DNA of 64,000 bases from Lactuca virosa (taxonomy: Eukaryota; Streptophyta; Magnoliopsida; Asterales; Asteraceae). The stretch is taken from positions 80,178,434 through 80,242,433 of the forward strand of contig CAKMRJ010004445.1 in the NCBI GenBank assembly GCA_928212115.1. Reading direction: 5' to 3'. The translations under genes were made by a program, and so were the position numbers. Of this stretch, positions 12,633 to 25,000 are shown in pieces (the first letter of the stretch is position 1; each line of letters starts with the position of its first letter). The notes beneath the pieces are model-generated. The model made no database searches. It was not told where the DNA came from and was given only the letters and a program-made list of their open reading frames with translations.

Positions 12633-14478
12633 CAAAGGTGTGTTATACAAATGTGTCGATTCAGAGGAAATACGATGTCGTTCAGCGGTTACTGTTCATA
12701 GTCAACGCTTCGACACGCTTCGAATTCGACAATTTGCATGTTGGTTGTGTGGTAAAAAAATTTCGTTAGTTTGTCAAATTGTCGTAAAGTTGTCCAATTT
12801 TCGTTAGATTGTCAACATTTTCGTAAGAATGGTGAATTGAAGTTTGTTTACAAATTTTCGTTTATTTGTAAAAATTGTTTTTCATAAGTTTGTATCTTAG
12901 TTTTCTTTTCGAAAAATCAAAAACTCCAAAAAGATTTTATTTTTCGTTTTGTAGTTCTCTTTTCGAAAAATCCAAAATACCAAAAATTATTTTCTTTTGT
13001 TAATTGTTTCATTTTTCGAAAAATTTACAAAAACTCAAAGATTTTTGTTACTCTCTTTGTTTCTTTTTCTTTGTGCAGATAACACGAACATTATTTAAAG
13101 GGTCATGCTTGTGTTTCTCTGGAAAGGTAAACTTTCGACAACTATGTACTAGTTCGACTGTCCCTAGAAGCATACTGCAGCATGTTGACCCAAGCCTTTG
13201 AAGACTCAATGTGTGTTTATGAAAGCCTTAATGAAATCTTTCATACGAAAATTTCTTCCCAAGTCAGGCTTATATTCACATTAGTCGTTTGAGCTACCTT
13301 ACTCTTCTCACATGAGTTAAGAGTTATCTGTTTTGTCCGAAAATAACAGAGGTACAATTTGTTACTCAAAACCAATCTTTTTCATCACAAAATTTCTTAC
13401 ACTTGCACACACGAAGACATATATCCAAGAGATCTTTGATTCAACCCATCAAGATTTAGATATATCAAAATTTTGTGTTAATGATCTGACATCATGAGGC
13501 CGTGATGAAAGTGAAACCCACCTACCTATCTTAATAAGGAATTGACGGGGAACTATGTTCCAGATCTGACGAAACATTTGTTTCAGTACCATTTTTCGAA
13601 ACTCAAAACCATATTCTATTCTTATGTGTGATCTTGATCAAACTACCGAAACCCACGATGTTTGTTACCCAACAGGATCCAGAACAAATAATTTTTTTTA
13701 TGAATATGATATTTGTATGAGTTTCATTTGCTTTCAAAGTCACTCTCAAAATATTTCAAAGCATTCTTGTCACTGACTACACTGGTCAAACAAGTAATTT
13801 CTGTTACAATTACTCACCTTATGTTTAGGATGATATGTAACGAAATTATAAACCACCCACTAAGCCTAACAAAAGAAGCCATTCGATACTTCTCTACAAG
13901 TATTCGATTGTAATTCACGGGAACATACACAAGCAGTTGATTATCTCTCTTGATAATTAATGAAGCAACCTTTGCCCGGGGTTTCTCTGCTTTTGTGTCG
14001 AAATTTTTTTTTTGACATTACAGATCCAAATTTTCGTTAATTTGTTTCTTGTCTATTCTTTGGCACACAGCACACACGAAATCCTTGAGGTTCTGAGTAC
14101 TACCAACTCAGGCTGATGATTTCGAAAGTCTAGCAAATGACTTCGTCTCTAAACCCAAAGACGAAAGAGCTTAACCTCCATCCGAAGGTTGATGACGGTT
14201 ACTATTCCATGAAGAGATATGAACAGACTGTGTGATGAGATGTTTCCTGGTTTCAAAGCGACGTGACAGTTACTTTTTGACGCATGGCAACTTTATTGGC
14301 AGACTGGTGCGACGTTTAAGGTGCCACGTCAGATTTCAATCAATGCATATCCCGCGTTCAATTCAAATTAAGGGTTACATATAAAAAGGGTATTTATGGA
14401 TTCTTTATCCTTTTACGCTCACAAAAGAAATCAAATACCCAAATTCTCTCTGTTCTTCAAAGCTTCTAAACCCTAATC
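12633..14478 (+). other. Copia 1 non-coding linker between pol and ORF3
   Basis: No open frame of note. It has U/T-rich repeats built around TTTTCGAAAAATC (12890-13040), then about 1.3 kb (13155-14478) that stays recognisably similar to 44037-45365 of copia 2 although both are non-coding. Shared blocks include GTCCCTAGAAGCAT, AAGGAATTGACGGGGAAC and CACTGACTACACTGGTCAA. Conservation suggests an RNA-level or transcriptional role, such as a leader for ORF3. This is inference. Confidence 0.7.
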
Positions 14479-14545
14479 ATGGCTGGCATTGATTCTACTT
14501 CTCGCACAACTGAAGACATCACTTCTCACCCAATCATAAAGATTC
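14479..14545 (+). pseudogene. First ~22 codons of copia 1 ORF3, truncated
   Basis: The ATG at 14479 matches the ORF3 ATG of copia 2 at 45366, in the same AAACCCTAA...ATGGC context. Similarity ends around 14540-14546, where chromovirus sequence takes over. Confidence 0.7.
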
Positions 14546-14621
14546 AAAGCACCATCGAGGCCCGAACTATACTTGGGAGAATAAGAATGAGATAAAAGCG
14601 AAATATCCCCATTTATTTTAA
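14544..14621 (+). pseudogene. Chromodomain C-terminal fragment of a plus-strand chromovirus
   Basis: The reading frame across 14544-14621 gives the end of a chromodomain (GPNYTWENKNEIKAKYPHLF, then TAA), matching in kind the ends at 4353 and 62377. Everything upstream of it in that element is missing. A PPT-like purine run (AAAAGGAGGAGG) follows before the LTR at 14667. Confidence 0.8.
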
Positions 14622-14666
14622 ATCGATGTGATTTCGGGGACGAAATCCTCAAAAGGAGGAGGTATT

Positions 14667-16838
14667 TGTAACATACACGTTTTGAAATCGTGTTATGTAA
14701 TCCAAAAAGTTAAAAATATTATGAAATATTATGTGAAATTGAGTGTTGAGTTCTAACAGATAGTTTTTACTAGAAATAAGGTAAAACTATGTTTAGAATC
14801 ACTCATAAATTATTGGAAGTCTTATGAGATTCCAATTAAAAGTCAAATAGTGAAATTTAGCGAAAATATAAAATTTGAAATATGTAAAATTTTATTATTG
14901 AAAGTTGTAGATAATCTCGTTAGAAACATGTGGGCGAAAACCTCGTCGAAATCCGAGTTATAACGAAGAAGTTATGACCAATCGAAGATCTGCGATAAAA
15001 CCGGCACGGTGCCGAATGACGTAAAAAGTGAGTTTTTGATAAACTACTTTTTAGCCTTAGTGATCTAAATGAAAGTCGTAGTATTCGTTAAACCGAGAAT
15101 TTTGATAAAAAGAACGCCAAAATCCGACTTCGTATGAGGAAGTTATGATTTTTACAAGTTTCAGCTTAGCAGTAGACAGCTAAAAACTCGAATTTTAGAT
15201 CGAGTGATTTTTAGCCGACACAACCTAAACGAGAATCGAAGGTCTCGTCATTAGCAGTACAACGGTAAAAAGTCTGACGAAAACAGACGTCGGATGAAGA
15301 AGTTATGAATTTTTAACGGATTTACCAGTCCCGGTCTGTTAAAAATAATAATATAAAAATAAAGTCAAAATTTTCCGACAAAGTCTAAACGAAAGTTGTA
15401 GAGCATAATTTTCTCTACGCGTGCATATAAAGAACGTCAAAAACGGAGCCCGTATGCAAAAGTTACGGATTTTAAAGGTCGGGGCACAATTTCCGAGAAA
15501 TCTCGCAAGGATAAGGCTGATTTCGGTGAGTCATCGCGCCACCTGTCTGAGCCGAAGACCCAGCTGCTGACGCGTTGCCTTCTGATTCATCCGAGCAGCG
15601 GCCCAATCCCCGTGTCCGATCCATGACTCACCCTCGCATGAACAGTACCCGCGTGTCGCTTCCGGATTCGACCAACTTCGCGACCAGTAGCCTTCCGACG
15701 CGCCTCGCACACCTGTCCGAACCGAGGCCTCGCAGCCTGCCACCTGCTTCGCTCTGCTGACGCCGCGTGTCCGCTGACTCATCTCTTCTCGGATCCGAAG
15801 GTCGGTCTCGCACCCTATATAAGGGAGGTGCGAGACTTCCTGGGTAAGAGTTTATTTTTGCCCCTTTTTCACCCCTAAACTTTATTTTAAGCCATTTTGA
15901 CTTCCCCCGAAGCCCCGGTACTTATTCCAAAGCCCGAAACACGCCCTGAGATTCCCGAGAAGCCCGAAAAATTTATTTTTTCGGTTTCGAAGCTCTACCT
16001 TCGCAGAGCCCGGTTTTCATCGAAGAAAGTCATATTTAGAGCCGAAGTGCTGCCCGAATTACTATTTTGACCCCCGGTTATTTCACGGTGAGTTTAATAT
16101 ATAGGAATAATTGTATGTTATGTGTTATACGTGTTATGTGCTTTTCCATGTTATCATCTTGAGTTGTTGTTTCTGCTATTTTTATAACAAGGTTGTACCT
16201 CTGACTTGAAGTGTATGACATAAGCATCACTTGGGTATTGGTATGAAGCGTTGACCACGAAGTGTATGACATAGGCATCACTTTGGCTTCGGTAGTATGC
16301 TAAGATAAGGCTGAAATCCTAAATATTCTAGCAAAATGATATTCCTGAGCATTTTCTGTGCCATTTGTGCTGAAACTTTATTGATTTTATATCAAGTATG
16401 GAAATTGTTATGTCTCATTGATTGATATGGAAAGCTTTTCGCATTATGCCCTTGTTGTTCCTTGTTCTTCTTTGCTTCTGGCATATTGAAGTATATATAT
16501 GGCATAACGTTATATTGTATCTATTATTGAACTCACTAAGCATCACCGCTTACCCCTCTCAATGTTTAACTAATTTGCAGGAGATAAGCTTCCAATATAG
16601 TTAGATACTGGTAGAAGATTTTTGAATAGTTTGAAACTATTGTACTGATAGAAGATTTTCGAATAGTTTGAAACTATTGTATTTTGCACTCCAATATGTA
16701 TAAAACTATAGAATCCTGGGGAGTTATGTAATATATAACACTTTGAAATAGTTGGTTTGTATCCAGTAGTTTGTAACCGCTTTATCAATATAAAATATTG
16801 TTTTTATGAATATGCAAGTAGCATGTTTCGGAGTAACA
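14667..16838 (+). mobile_element. 3' LTR of the truncated chromovirus
   Basis: Begins TGTAACATACACG just after a purine tract. It shares long stretches with the LTRs at 55139 and 62413, for example the GAGTTATAACGAAGAAGTTA segment at about 14950 and later blocks to about 15500. It has TATATAAG at 15816-15823. The right end is placed at GGAGTAACA (16838) because that restores a TG...CA LTR of similar length (2172 bp); this end is a guess. GC-rich open frames on both strands at 15531-15813 lie inside it and are not genes. Confidence 0.6.
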
Positions 16839-16866
16839 ATTGTCAACTATGAAAGTGTGGGTCCTT

Positions 16867-17073
16867 TCACTGACCCGCAGCAATCTCAGTCCTAAATGAT
16901 CTGAGTCTCTCCTCCATGATCTCCATTATGCCCTCCTTAACCGTCCCAAAAATGAATGGGGTAGCGTCAAGGATGCCCCTAGTAACCCAGGCCTCGTATG
17001 TGGTGTCACCCGATCCATTCCCGGATCCAGATCCCGATCCTGATCCTCCCATCCCGAAACGTGTCACTACCAT
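16867..17073 (-). pseudogene. Gypsy gag N-terminal fragment
   Basis: On the minus strand, the ATG at 17071-17073 opens a frame with a Gly-Ser repeat (SGSGSGSGNGSG) and a helical region ending RLRSFRTEIAAG. This is the usual look of a chromovirus gag N-terminus. It is cut at about 16860, close to the end of the LTR at 16838. Sequence at 17094-17390 is probably its 5' untranslated/LTR side and shows no gene. Confidence 0.5.
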
Positions 17074-17399
17074 GCTGAACTGGAATATCATAAATCATAA
17101 CAATCAGGATTTTCATAAAACGGATCTCTCCACACCGGCCCTCCTTCAAGTTGTCAGATCTAACATTGGCTTGGGTACAGGTCCTGTTCTTCCAGTAGTA
17201 CGGGCCCAATACTACCTTTCACACCTACCTGTACCTTTCCCCAAGGCTCGACCTGATAATTCCAATTCGTCCCAAATAAACCATATACTACCAACCACCG
17301 CGTAACCCACATCCTAGACTGTTCTAAGATTTCCTCTACCGACATCAAACAGACCAATCATCACAGGTTGCCTTCATGCATGCAAATTATACACAGAAG

Positions 17400-17626
17400 A
17401 GGATCAAATAGAAGTTTTACGGGTGCCCTAATTACAAGGTAAACAATTTGCCCTAATTTATAAATTTCTTGAGAAACCTTGAAAAAAGGTATGTAATTCA
17501 TACAAATTATTGTTTTTCTAGGTGGAAGAAGAGGACTGTGGTTTTTTCAAATGGTACAATGAAGAAGATGGCCACATTATCGACCCAACTCACACAAAGC
17601 AGGGGCAGGGGCAGGAGCATGGATAG
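17400..17626 (+). pseudogene. GRF-type zinc-finger fragment in two exons
   Basis: An exon ending at 17438 encodes KFYGCPNYK, with an in-frame stop just upstream. A GT...AG intron (17439-17521) follows, and then an exon from 17522 encodes DCGFFKWYNEED and stops at 17624-17626. C-PNYK plus CGFFKWY is the hallmark of the second half of GRF zinc fingers. Such small ORFs are often found in and near plant MULEs, and a MULE lies next to it on the other strand. The N-terminal half (first Cys and His) is not visible and the upstream frame is closed, so it is called a remnant. Confidence 0.6.
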
Positions 17627-18410
17627 TTGAAGACTTTGGTAGAAATAATTGTAGGTCTCTTAGTTCTTATTTTGGTAATGGTGACAATAGTTGTTTTGAA
17701 GATGTAAATTATTTTGGATTGGCTTTTGGTAGAATGTTTGGATCGACTTGGCTTTTGGTAGAATGTTTGGATTGATTTTAGTTGCAAATGGAAGTACAAT
17801 GCTGAAATTGGCTAGTAACTGTTGTTTTGGATGAAGATTTTAGATACAAATTATTTGTGAAATGCAAATGGTAAACTACAATGATGAAATGGTACAATGT
17901 TGTGAAATGGTACAATGCTATGAAATGGTACAATGCTGTGAAATGGTAAAATACAAATTATCTGTGAAATGCAAATGGTAAACATAACAAACATATGGTT
18001 CATAATATAGATTAAATTGCTAAATGGTAAAGTACAATGCTGAAATTGGCTAACTGTAGTTACAAATGATACATAATATAGATGCTAATGGTATGGATAA
18101 AAAAACATAATATTAAATAACAAACTTAACAAACATATTATAACCATAATGAGGGGATTCATTACATCATATTCATGTACCATTACAAAATATTACAAAA
18201 GATCAACTAACATGTACCATCCATCCATTTTTACCAAATTGCCAAAAATATATCCCAAAAAGGCAACCCAAAAGGTACATGAGAACAATTGGATGAAAGG
18301 TGCACTTAGTGGGTGTATAAACTAAGATGTACAAAATGTACCAAAAAGGGCTTCCTGTGCAAATGCCCAAGTATACCATCCCCACCTAAATCCCCCATAT
18401 ACATAACTAA
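17627..18410. other. Low-complexity flank of the MULE with short tandem repeats
   Basis: No gene seen. TTTTGGTAGAATGTTTGGAT is repeated near 17725 and 17755. At 17885-17955 there are four copies of GAAATGGTACAATGYTR (~18 bp), with looser copies on either side. This is probably the 3' non-coding part of the MULE. Confidence 0.6.
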
Positions 18411-21400
18411 CTACTCCAGATTCACTGGATTTGAACATGTGGAACCACCCTTATCTTTATCAAAAACTGCCTTTTTAAGCTTTAGTTTAGTGATACTCTC
18501 TGATGGCTTTCTTTTCCTTGTCTTAGGCACTATCAGATGACCTTCATCATCAGCCACATTCCCATCATCAGCAACCTCATTATTTAGAACATCACCAGCA
18601 GCCTCATTCCCATGATTAACACCTTCACCTTCAATCACATCACCATCATCTTGATTTTCAACACCTTCAACTTCAATCACATCACCATCATTTACAAAGT
18701 CAGCTTCACCTTCACCTTCAATCACACCACCATCATTTACAAAGTCAGCTTCACCTTCACCTTCAATCACACCACCATCATTTAGAACATCATTTACAAA
18801 GTCAGCTTCACCTTCATCAACATCAGGCTCATCCTCATTTAAGTCCTGATGCAAGAAATAACAAGGTTAATAAATTACCATATCATATAAATGGGAAAAA
18901 ACATATATTTAAAATTAAAATTACAAGGTTAATAAATTACCATCTCAACTGGTGGAGTGTCATCAAGTTCAATTTCCAACCACCCCATGCTTTCAATTTC
19001 AGCCATGGAATATCTTGCTTCAAGTAAATTTGCTATTCCTTCAACACTTATCTTGATTTTATCTGGGAGAACATCTGATGCATGTCCTTCAGTGAATTCA
19101 GGTTCTTCACCACCTTCATTCACCAATGGAACATCAAATGCATCTGATTCATTTCCAGAACCAAGAATTTGATCAATTGCATCTCCAACTTCATCAAGAC
19201 TTTGTTTTAGATCTTGGGCAACCTTTACTGGAACATCAACTGCTTCTTCTTCTAGCACCATAACTTCTTCTTCTTCTAGCACCATAATGGCATCTTCCTC
19301 TTCTATCACCTCATTCACCAAAGGAACACCATTAACTGCAGGAACTTGAGCAACATTTTTTGGAATATCATTAACAACTGGAACTTGGTTATTGACCAAA
19401 TGAACTTCATTAAAAACTGGCTCTGGCACCTTCACTGACACCTCAGTTTCTTCCTCTTCTATCATCTCATTCACCAAAGGAACATCATTAAGAGAAGGAG
19501 CTTGAGCAACCTCATTTGGAACCTGGTTGTTGACTTCATCCTGAAATTTGGTTGTTGACTTCCTATTTTGCCTTCTTACAGCCAATTTCTTCCTTTTAAC
19601 ATCTGGGACAGTTACTTCACTTGACTGAGCACCCACAGATGCAATGTCACCAAATCTGAAACTTGGGCCTCTTAAACCTAATTTCCTCATTTTTTTTGCC
19701 AGTGTTAGAACTTGAAGCATGTAGACTGCCCTGTTGACTTGCTTGTTGACTAGGTTGAGTGGTTGCAGTTGATGTCATAGGTGGTTGACTGCCCTGTTGA
19801 CTTGCTTGTTGACTAGACTGAGTGGGTACAGAAACATGTGGATTGGATCCAGCTACATCACATTTCCTAGGCCTCCAAATCTACCTTGTAACTAGCACAT
19901 GCTCTTCTCACTTCAAATACATTTCCTAGGCTATGCACTACTAACCAAAGCCTGCATGAAGACAAAGAGTATGTATTAGTCATTATATATCAATTGTAAT
20001 GACAGTTAGAAAAAGAAACAATTATTTTGTGTCTTACCTAAAGTTCTTTCCAAAAAGATTCATCTTCTTAATCACCTCTGGACATATATTACCTTTCCAT
20101 TTACTGCATTCATCATTCATAAAGGAAAACATGTCCATTATGTATATCCTTATCTCTTCAAGCATTGTAATCAAAGGTTTTTTCCTAGCTTCTACAATTA
20201 TGGAGTTGAAACACTCTGAAATACCATTCTCCACTACCTCACAAGCAAACCCTACACTCATGTAAATGTGTCTAGCACATTGCCTGTGCTCCACATGTGG
20301 CAAAATAACCTTAACAGATTCAAGCAAACCCTGTGAACAAACATATTATCTTAGTATTTATAACCATAATGAAATAATCAAATTGAAATATACTATGATT
20401 ATAAGGGAACTTACTTTATGTTGATCAGAAATAACAACCAAATCTACACCAGTACCAAGGTCAAGATCATCCTTCAGAAGCTCCAGAAACCAGGTCCAAT
20501 TATCCTTGTTTTCCACATCAACAACAGCCCAAGCTATTGGGAACACCTGGTTATTAGCATCTCTACTTATGGCTGTGAGTAATTCACCTTTTACCTGGCC
20601 CTTTAAGAAGCATCCATCCAACCCTATTACCTTCCTACACCCTAATTTCCAGCAAACACTTAAAGATTTGAAACATATGTAAAACCTTTTAAAATAATTC
20701 TTATCATCTGGATTGTTAGTAACACCAACTTTGCATGTAGACCCGGGGTTTGATCTCAACAACTCTTGGGCATAATCCCAAATTCTTGCATAATGTTCAT
20801 TTAATTTACCCTCAATCAGTTCTTTTGCCCACTGTTTTGCCCTTCTAACCTGTCCTATAGATACCACACATCTATACCTTTGTTTGATGTCACTGATCAT
20901 CTCCCTAAGTTTAACTTTGGGCTTATTTGCTATCTCAGTAACATAGTGTCTTCCAATCCATTCCAGGGTAACAATAGACCCAAATTTAAACACTCTAGAA
21001 CAAAGATGCTCATAATTCATTGCCTTAACCTGGAAGGTTCTGTCATTGTACATCCAAGCTGCATAAAGTCTAAAAGGGCATTTATTATCTTCATGTCTCT
21101 TACCACATCTTGCAACAATTCTTCTATTGTTACTCTTTTGAAAGTATATTTGGTACCCTCCATTTACTGCATAGTTTGTCATACAGAATTTCAGTTGTGC
21201 AGGTGATTCGAACACGTCCCCTAACTTAGGTTCAATCTTATCCCACCTAACATTTGGATCATGTATTTTGTATTTGTTAGTCACTTCTTCCTCTGCCTCC
21301 TCATCATTTTGCAAATCATTACCATGGTCCACTCGATCTTTCACCTCATCAGTCATACTTGCATTTCTAATGTTCGCATCACAAAGTAGAATGTTAAGAA

Positions 21401-21557
21401 AATGATCCTTACATTTATCAAGCCTTGATACAAACTCCTGTCGTGGTTCATGATCCATGTAAATCCCGTGCAGCTCAAAATCCATCTCATTTAACCCGGA
21501 AAATGGCTCGTAAATTCCAACAAATGGGTCGTCGTAACCATCGTCTGAAGAACCCAT
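18411..21557 (-). pseudogene. MULE (MuDR-like) transposase gene, internally deleted
   Basis: Exons inferred from splice signals: 21557-20415, 20331-20038, 19951-18941 (frameshifted) and 18845-18411. Exon 1 has the MuDR N-terminal DNA-binding region (CPFRLYAAWM...FQVKAMNYEHLC) and the first MULE catalytic Asp in GLDGCFLKG; the second is in VVISDQHK. Exon 2 begins VEHRQCARHIY but jumps straight to GFACEVVENGISECFNS, so the segment usually carrying the third acidic residue is missing. Exon 3 starts FEVRRACASYKVDL and then loses the SWIM zinc finger that normally follows. The rest is an acidic tail with repeated EGEADFVNDGGVI and a basic PKTRKRKPSESITK motif. It is a MULE that cannot transpose by itself. 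Terminal inverted repeats were not identified. Confidence 0.85.
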
Positions 21558-22095
21558 TTCTAACCCCCTGCATAATCGCAACCATTATCATGAAAAGTAA
21601 GCAATTAATGGAGATGATTTCTCGTAAAAACCATGATCAGACCCTAATTTCTTACCTCTTGAAAAACCCTAGCTTCAGACAATGAGAATGCTTCAACAGA
21701 TGGAGTGTTAACGGAGGAGAAACGGAGGAGAGGGGCTTAACAATGTTACCGGTTGCAAATGGGGATGTAACCGGTTGGTAAAGGGGAACCGGTATAAAAC
21801 ATTAAAATGAAACATGAGGGGCAAATGTTAGGCATCTGTGGCAAAAAAAATCGATTTTGGGCATAACCGGTTTTTTTATGTAAATTTGGGGGCTTTTATG
21901 ACAAAAACCCTAAATCATATGAACATTTTTGCAATTTACTCTTTATTTTATTTATTATATTTAATCATAAATATATAATTTTTGTTAGTATAGTTTCTTT
22001 TTCCTTGGACAAAGGGAAAAGAGGAATAAAGTCGAGGCCAAGCACCGACCCATGGTTCCCTACTACGGAATGTACCGAAGGGAAAAAGGAAACGC
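21558..22095. other. MULE 5' flank and promoter region of the REX1-B gene
   Basis: Divergent intergenic stretch. It includes repeated AACCGGT motifs (about 21760-21880) on the MULE side and AT-rich sequence from 21930, then a G/A-rich leader just before the ATG at 22096. No clear TATA box was chosen. Confidence 0.5.
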
Positions 22096-25000
22096 ATGGA
22101 AGATTTCGAGAAGAAAGTGAGAATATCAGAAGGCATGGACGTTGATCAAAATGGCTCCAACCACCACGAAATCGTCTCTTTGCTTCGCCAATTTCTCGGA
22201 GTTCAGCAGCGACGAGCGGAAGCCTACGCAAAACTCAAAAAGTTCGTTTTCAAAAACTTTTGGATATTTGTTTCTGTATATTTTCAATTTCTGCAATATT
22301 ACTAGATCAATATATTTTATCGTTCGGAAAAACTGATATCTAACTAGCTTTGGATGTCGATTGCGAAACATTGCGTTTTCATTGTTTAAATTTCATGTTT
22401 TTAGAATTTTTTTTCTTTTGACAAATATTGATTTGTTATGATTTCGTTTTTTCCAGTAATTAGGGATTAATACATGATCTATTTCAAAATTAATACTACC
22501 ACTTACATGAATCAAACAAGTAATTACAAGTAAAACTACGATTCAAATATTTTATCCCAAACGAGTTGGGGGTAGGCTATACATTCAACAATTGGAAATT
22601 AGGGCTTTGTACATGATTAACATCCTTCTATGCTATCTATTTGAAATAGTGTTGTCAAAATCTATGATTGCAGTAATATTCATACAATTTGGCTCTGATT
22701 TGATGAAGTATATGTCTATATGATACGATGTCATAAATGAATTAGACGTGAATGAATAAATAGTGAATAGTAATTTATTTATTTTCTGAAACAAAGCCAA
22801 AGAGTTATTTTTTTTCATTGAAGAACATAAACTCTTGAAATGTTTTAACTTATCTAACATACCATTGGTTAACAGGGGCTTTACTGAATTGGGAGATTCT
22901 GCTTACCAACAACTTTGCAATGAGATCACACTTCAATTTAATGACTGTTCCAAACAAGTAAGCAACATATAGCTTCCCTCTTCTCATTTGTGAAAAGACA
23001 TAAATGCCCTCCTCACCCTCATCATTGAAAAGAAATTAAGTTGATGAAAGTTTATTCACAGGTGCTTGCATTGGAGTCGATATTTCTGAGTCCCAGTTAT
23101 TCAAGAAATGATTTAGCTTCTATAATGAGATCTGTTCAAGTACAAGAGAAGCAAAAGCTGCATCTGGTAATTTACACTAATCCTTTACCTATTTTCCCTT
23201 CTTTTTTCCTCACAATTCCTCTCATGTTAAAGTTGATGAATATTGTGAAATGTGGTTTTTTTTTATTTTTTTTTTTGTAATGTAAGGGTAAAATGGTCAT
23301 TTTGTCATGTTCAGTCAGTTTATTCACTTTATCCAGACAAGCATCATTCCTCAATACTCTTTTAACCACTTTACCCGTACCGAACTTAATGAGAAATAAA
23401 AAGAAACAACCCCATAATTGGTAGCTTTTTCACCTTATAAAAGACATTTTTGGTCTCTATAGTTTTAGTTTTCCGGAATTACATCTTTGGTCCCTGAAGT
23501 TTTTAGTTTGCATGAATCACATTTTTGGTCCCTGTAGTTTTGCTTTTTCAAAATTAAACTTTTGGTCTGTGTAATTGATAGACCCTGATACATTCTTGAT
23601 TTGATACTCAAACTAGGATAGAATTAAAGATAGATTTCCATTCATTCGAGAGGAATGGTCTCTCCAAAAGAAGAACAAAGTTCTCTTACAAATTAATTCT
23701 TAGCTACCAACTCTCTAAAACAAAAGGACTATATATACTACCACTAGAGACAAGACAAAAGGGTATAACAGCCAACATCATCAGGTGTTGTTCCCACTAA
23801 CAAAACAGCCAATAACAGCCATAATACCAAAAAGACCAAACTACCCCTACAGCCAAAAGATAACAGAATAACTCTACTAAAGCAAATCAACTAAAAGCAC
23901 TCTAGGATTAGTTGCGGCTTATCAATACGGGCCGCCCAAACTTTCACCTTGTCCTCAAGGTGAACCGAAGAATAGATCCATCTGGTACTCAGTAAATCCC
24001 TCAATTTCTTTTGGACAAACTCATGTCTTGTAAGTTCCTCTTTAGTCTCTTCAACATTTAACTCTTCTTCGGTGGTTGAAACTAGTTTCTTCCTTTTATA
24101 TTCCTTCAACTGTCCAACAACATGCTCCTCGATTGCAGTATTTGTGATCTCAATTTTTTTGTGATCAAACATCTCACAAGGTTGCAAATACTTCCCCTGA
24201 ATAAGCTTCTCTATACGTACTCTAAATGTCTCAAAGGTCAAAGCATCAAACTTTCTTTGGTCAATGACAGCTCTTAAGTCAACAATACCCGTCAACAAAT
24301 GTGACAAGGACGACTCATCATCTAATGGTATATTGCAAGCACACTGAGCAATATCAGCATTTTCATTCATCTGTGGAAGGTAGGCACCTCTTCCAACCAA
24401 TATCAAGTCTATTTGACTAGTCTTTGCTGCCATCAAGGGTATCCTAGAAGTCATGATAGCAGCAGATGACGTGATCATTCCTTGATCAGATTGAAGACCA
24501 AAACAGACCCTACCTGATAAGGATAAGAACAGGTGAGCTTTAAGATCAACCATTGATACAGAATTATAAACAATAAGCATAGGTGTTTCCTTTGTTGCAT
24601 CAGCTTTTGAATTTTTGATCAATATCTTGACCAGAGCCCATTTCTTCTGTATGATATCCTTGAATATTTCCAACACACCATCAAATTCTACCTCAGCTCG
24701 TGAACTTCTTATGAGCTTCTCCCCATTAGCCAACAAGGAATTCTCTTGGTAAATTGTCTTCACAGGTGGAGTCAGTTTCCAGTCCCCACGATCTTTTTAA
24801 GTATCTGAGAATAATTACTTTTGAGTAGACGAATAAGAAAATAAAAGTTTTCTACCCTGAACCCAGGAGTAACTTTGAGGACAGAAATTAAAGGACCATG
24901 TTCTCTTTGTTCAGGTATGCAGCAAGTCTCCTGACCAGCCCAAAACAGATGAATTTCAAGATGATCTTGCTTCACAGGAACATAAAAACTCTTTATTAGA

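Larger units (their letters stand above)
4953..14545 (+). mobile_element. Copia 1: long Ty1/copia element, decayed, 3' end lost
   Basis: Order: 5' LTR, Met-tRNA primer site, gag, protease-integrase-RT-RNase H, about 1.8 kb of non-coding linker, then the first ~65 bp of a third ORF. There it changes to chromovirus sequence with no 3' LTR. It is collinear with the complete copia 2 at 35964-49482 and clearly belongs to the same family, but is more mutated. The extra downstream ORF recalls the SIRE/Maximus organisation; lineage placement is inference. It interrupts the minus-strand chromovirus at 4952. Confidence 0.88.

Noticed and set aside
15531..15813. Overlapping frames on both strands in GC-rich sequence
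   Set aside because: Inside the 14667-16838 LTR. Arg/Ser-rich in every frame, no domain.
20880..21206. Plus-strand frame opposite the MULE transposase
   Set aside because: Antisense shadow of a strongly recognisable transposase exon.
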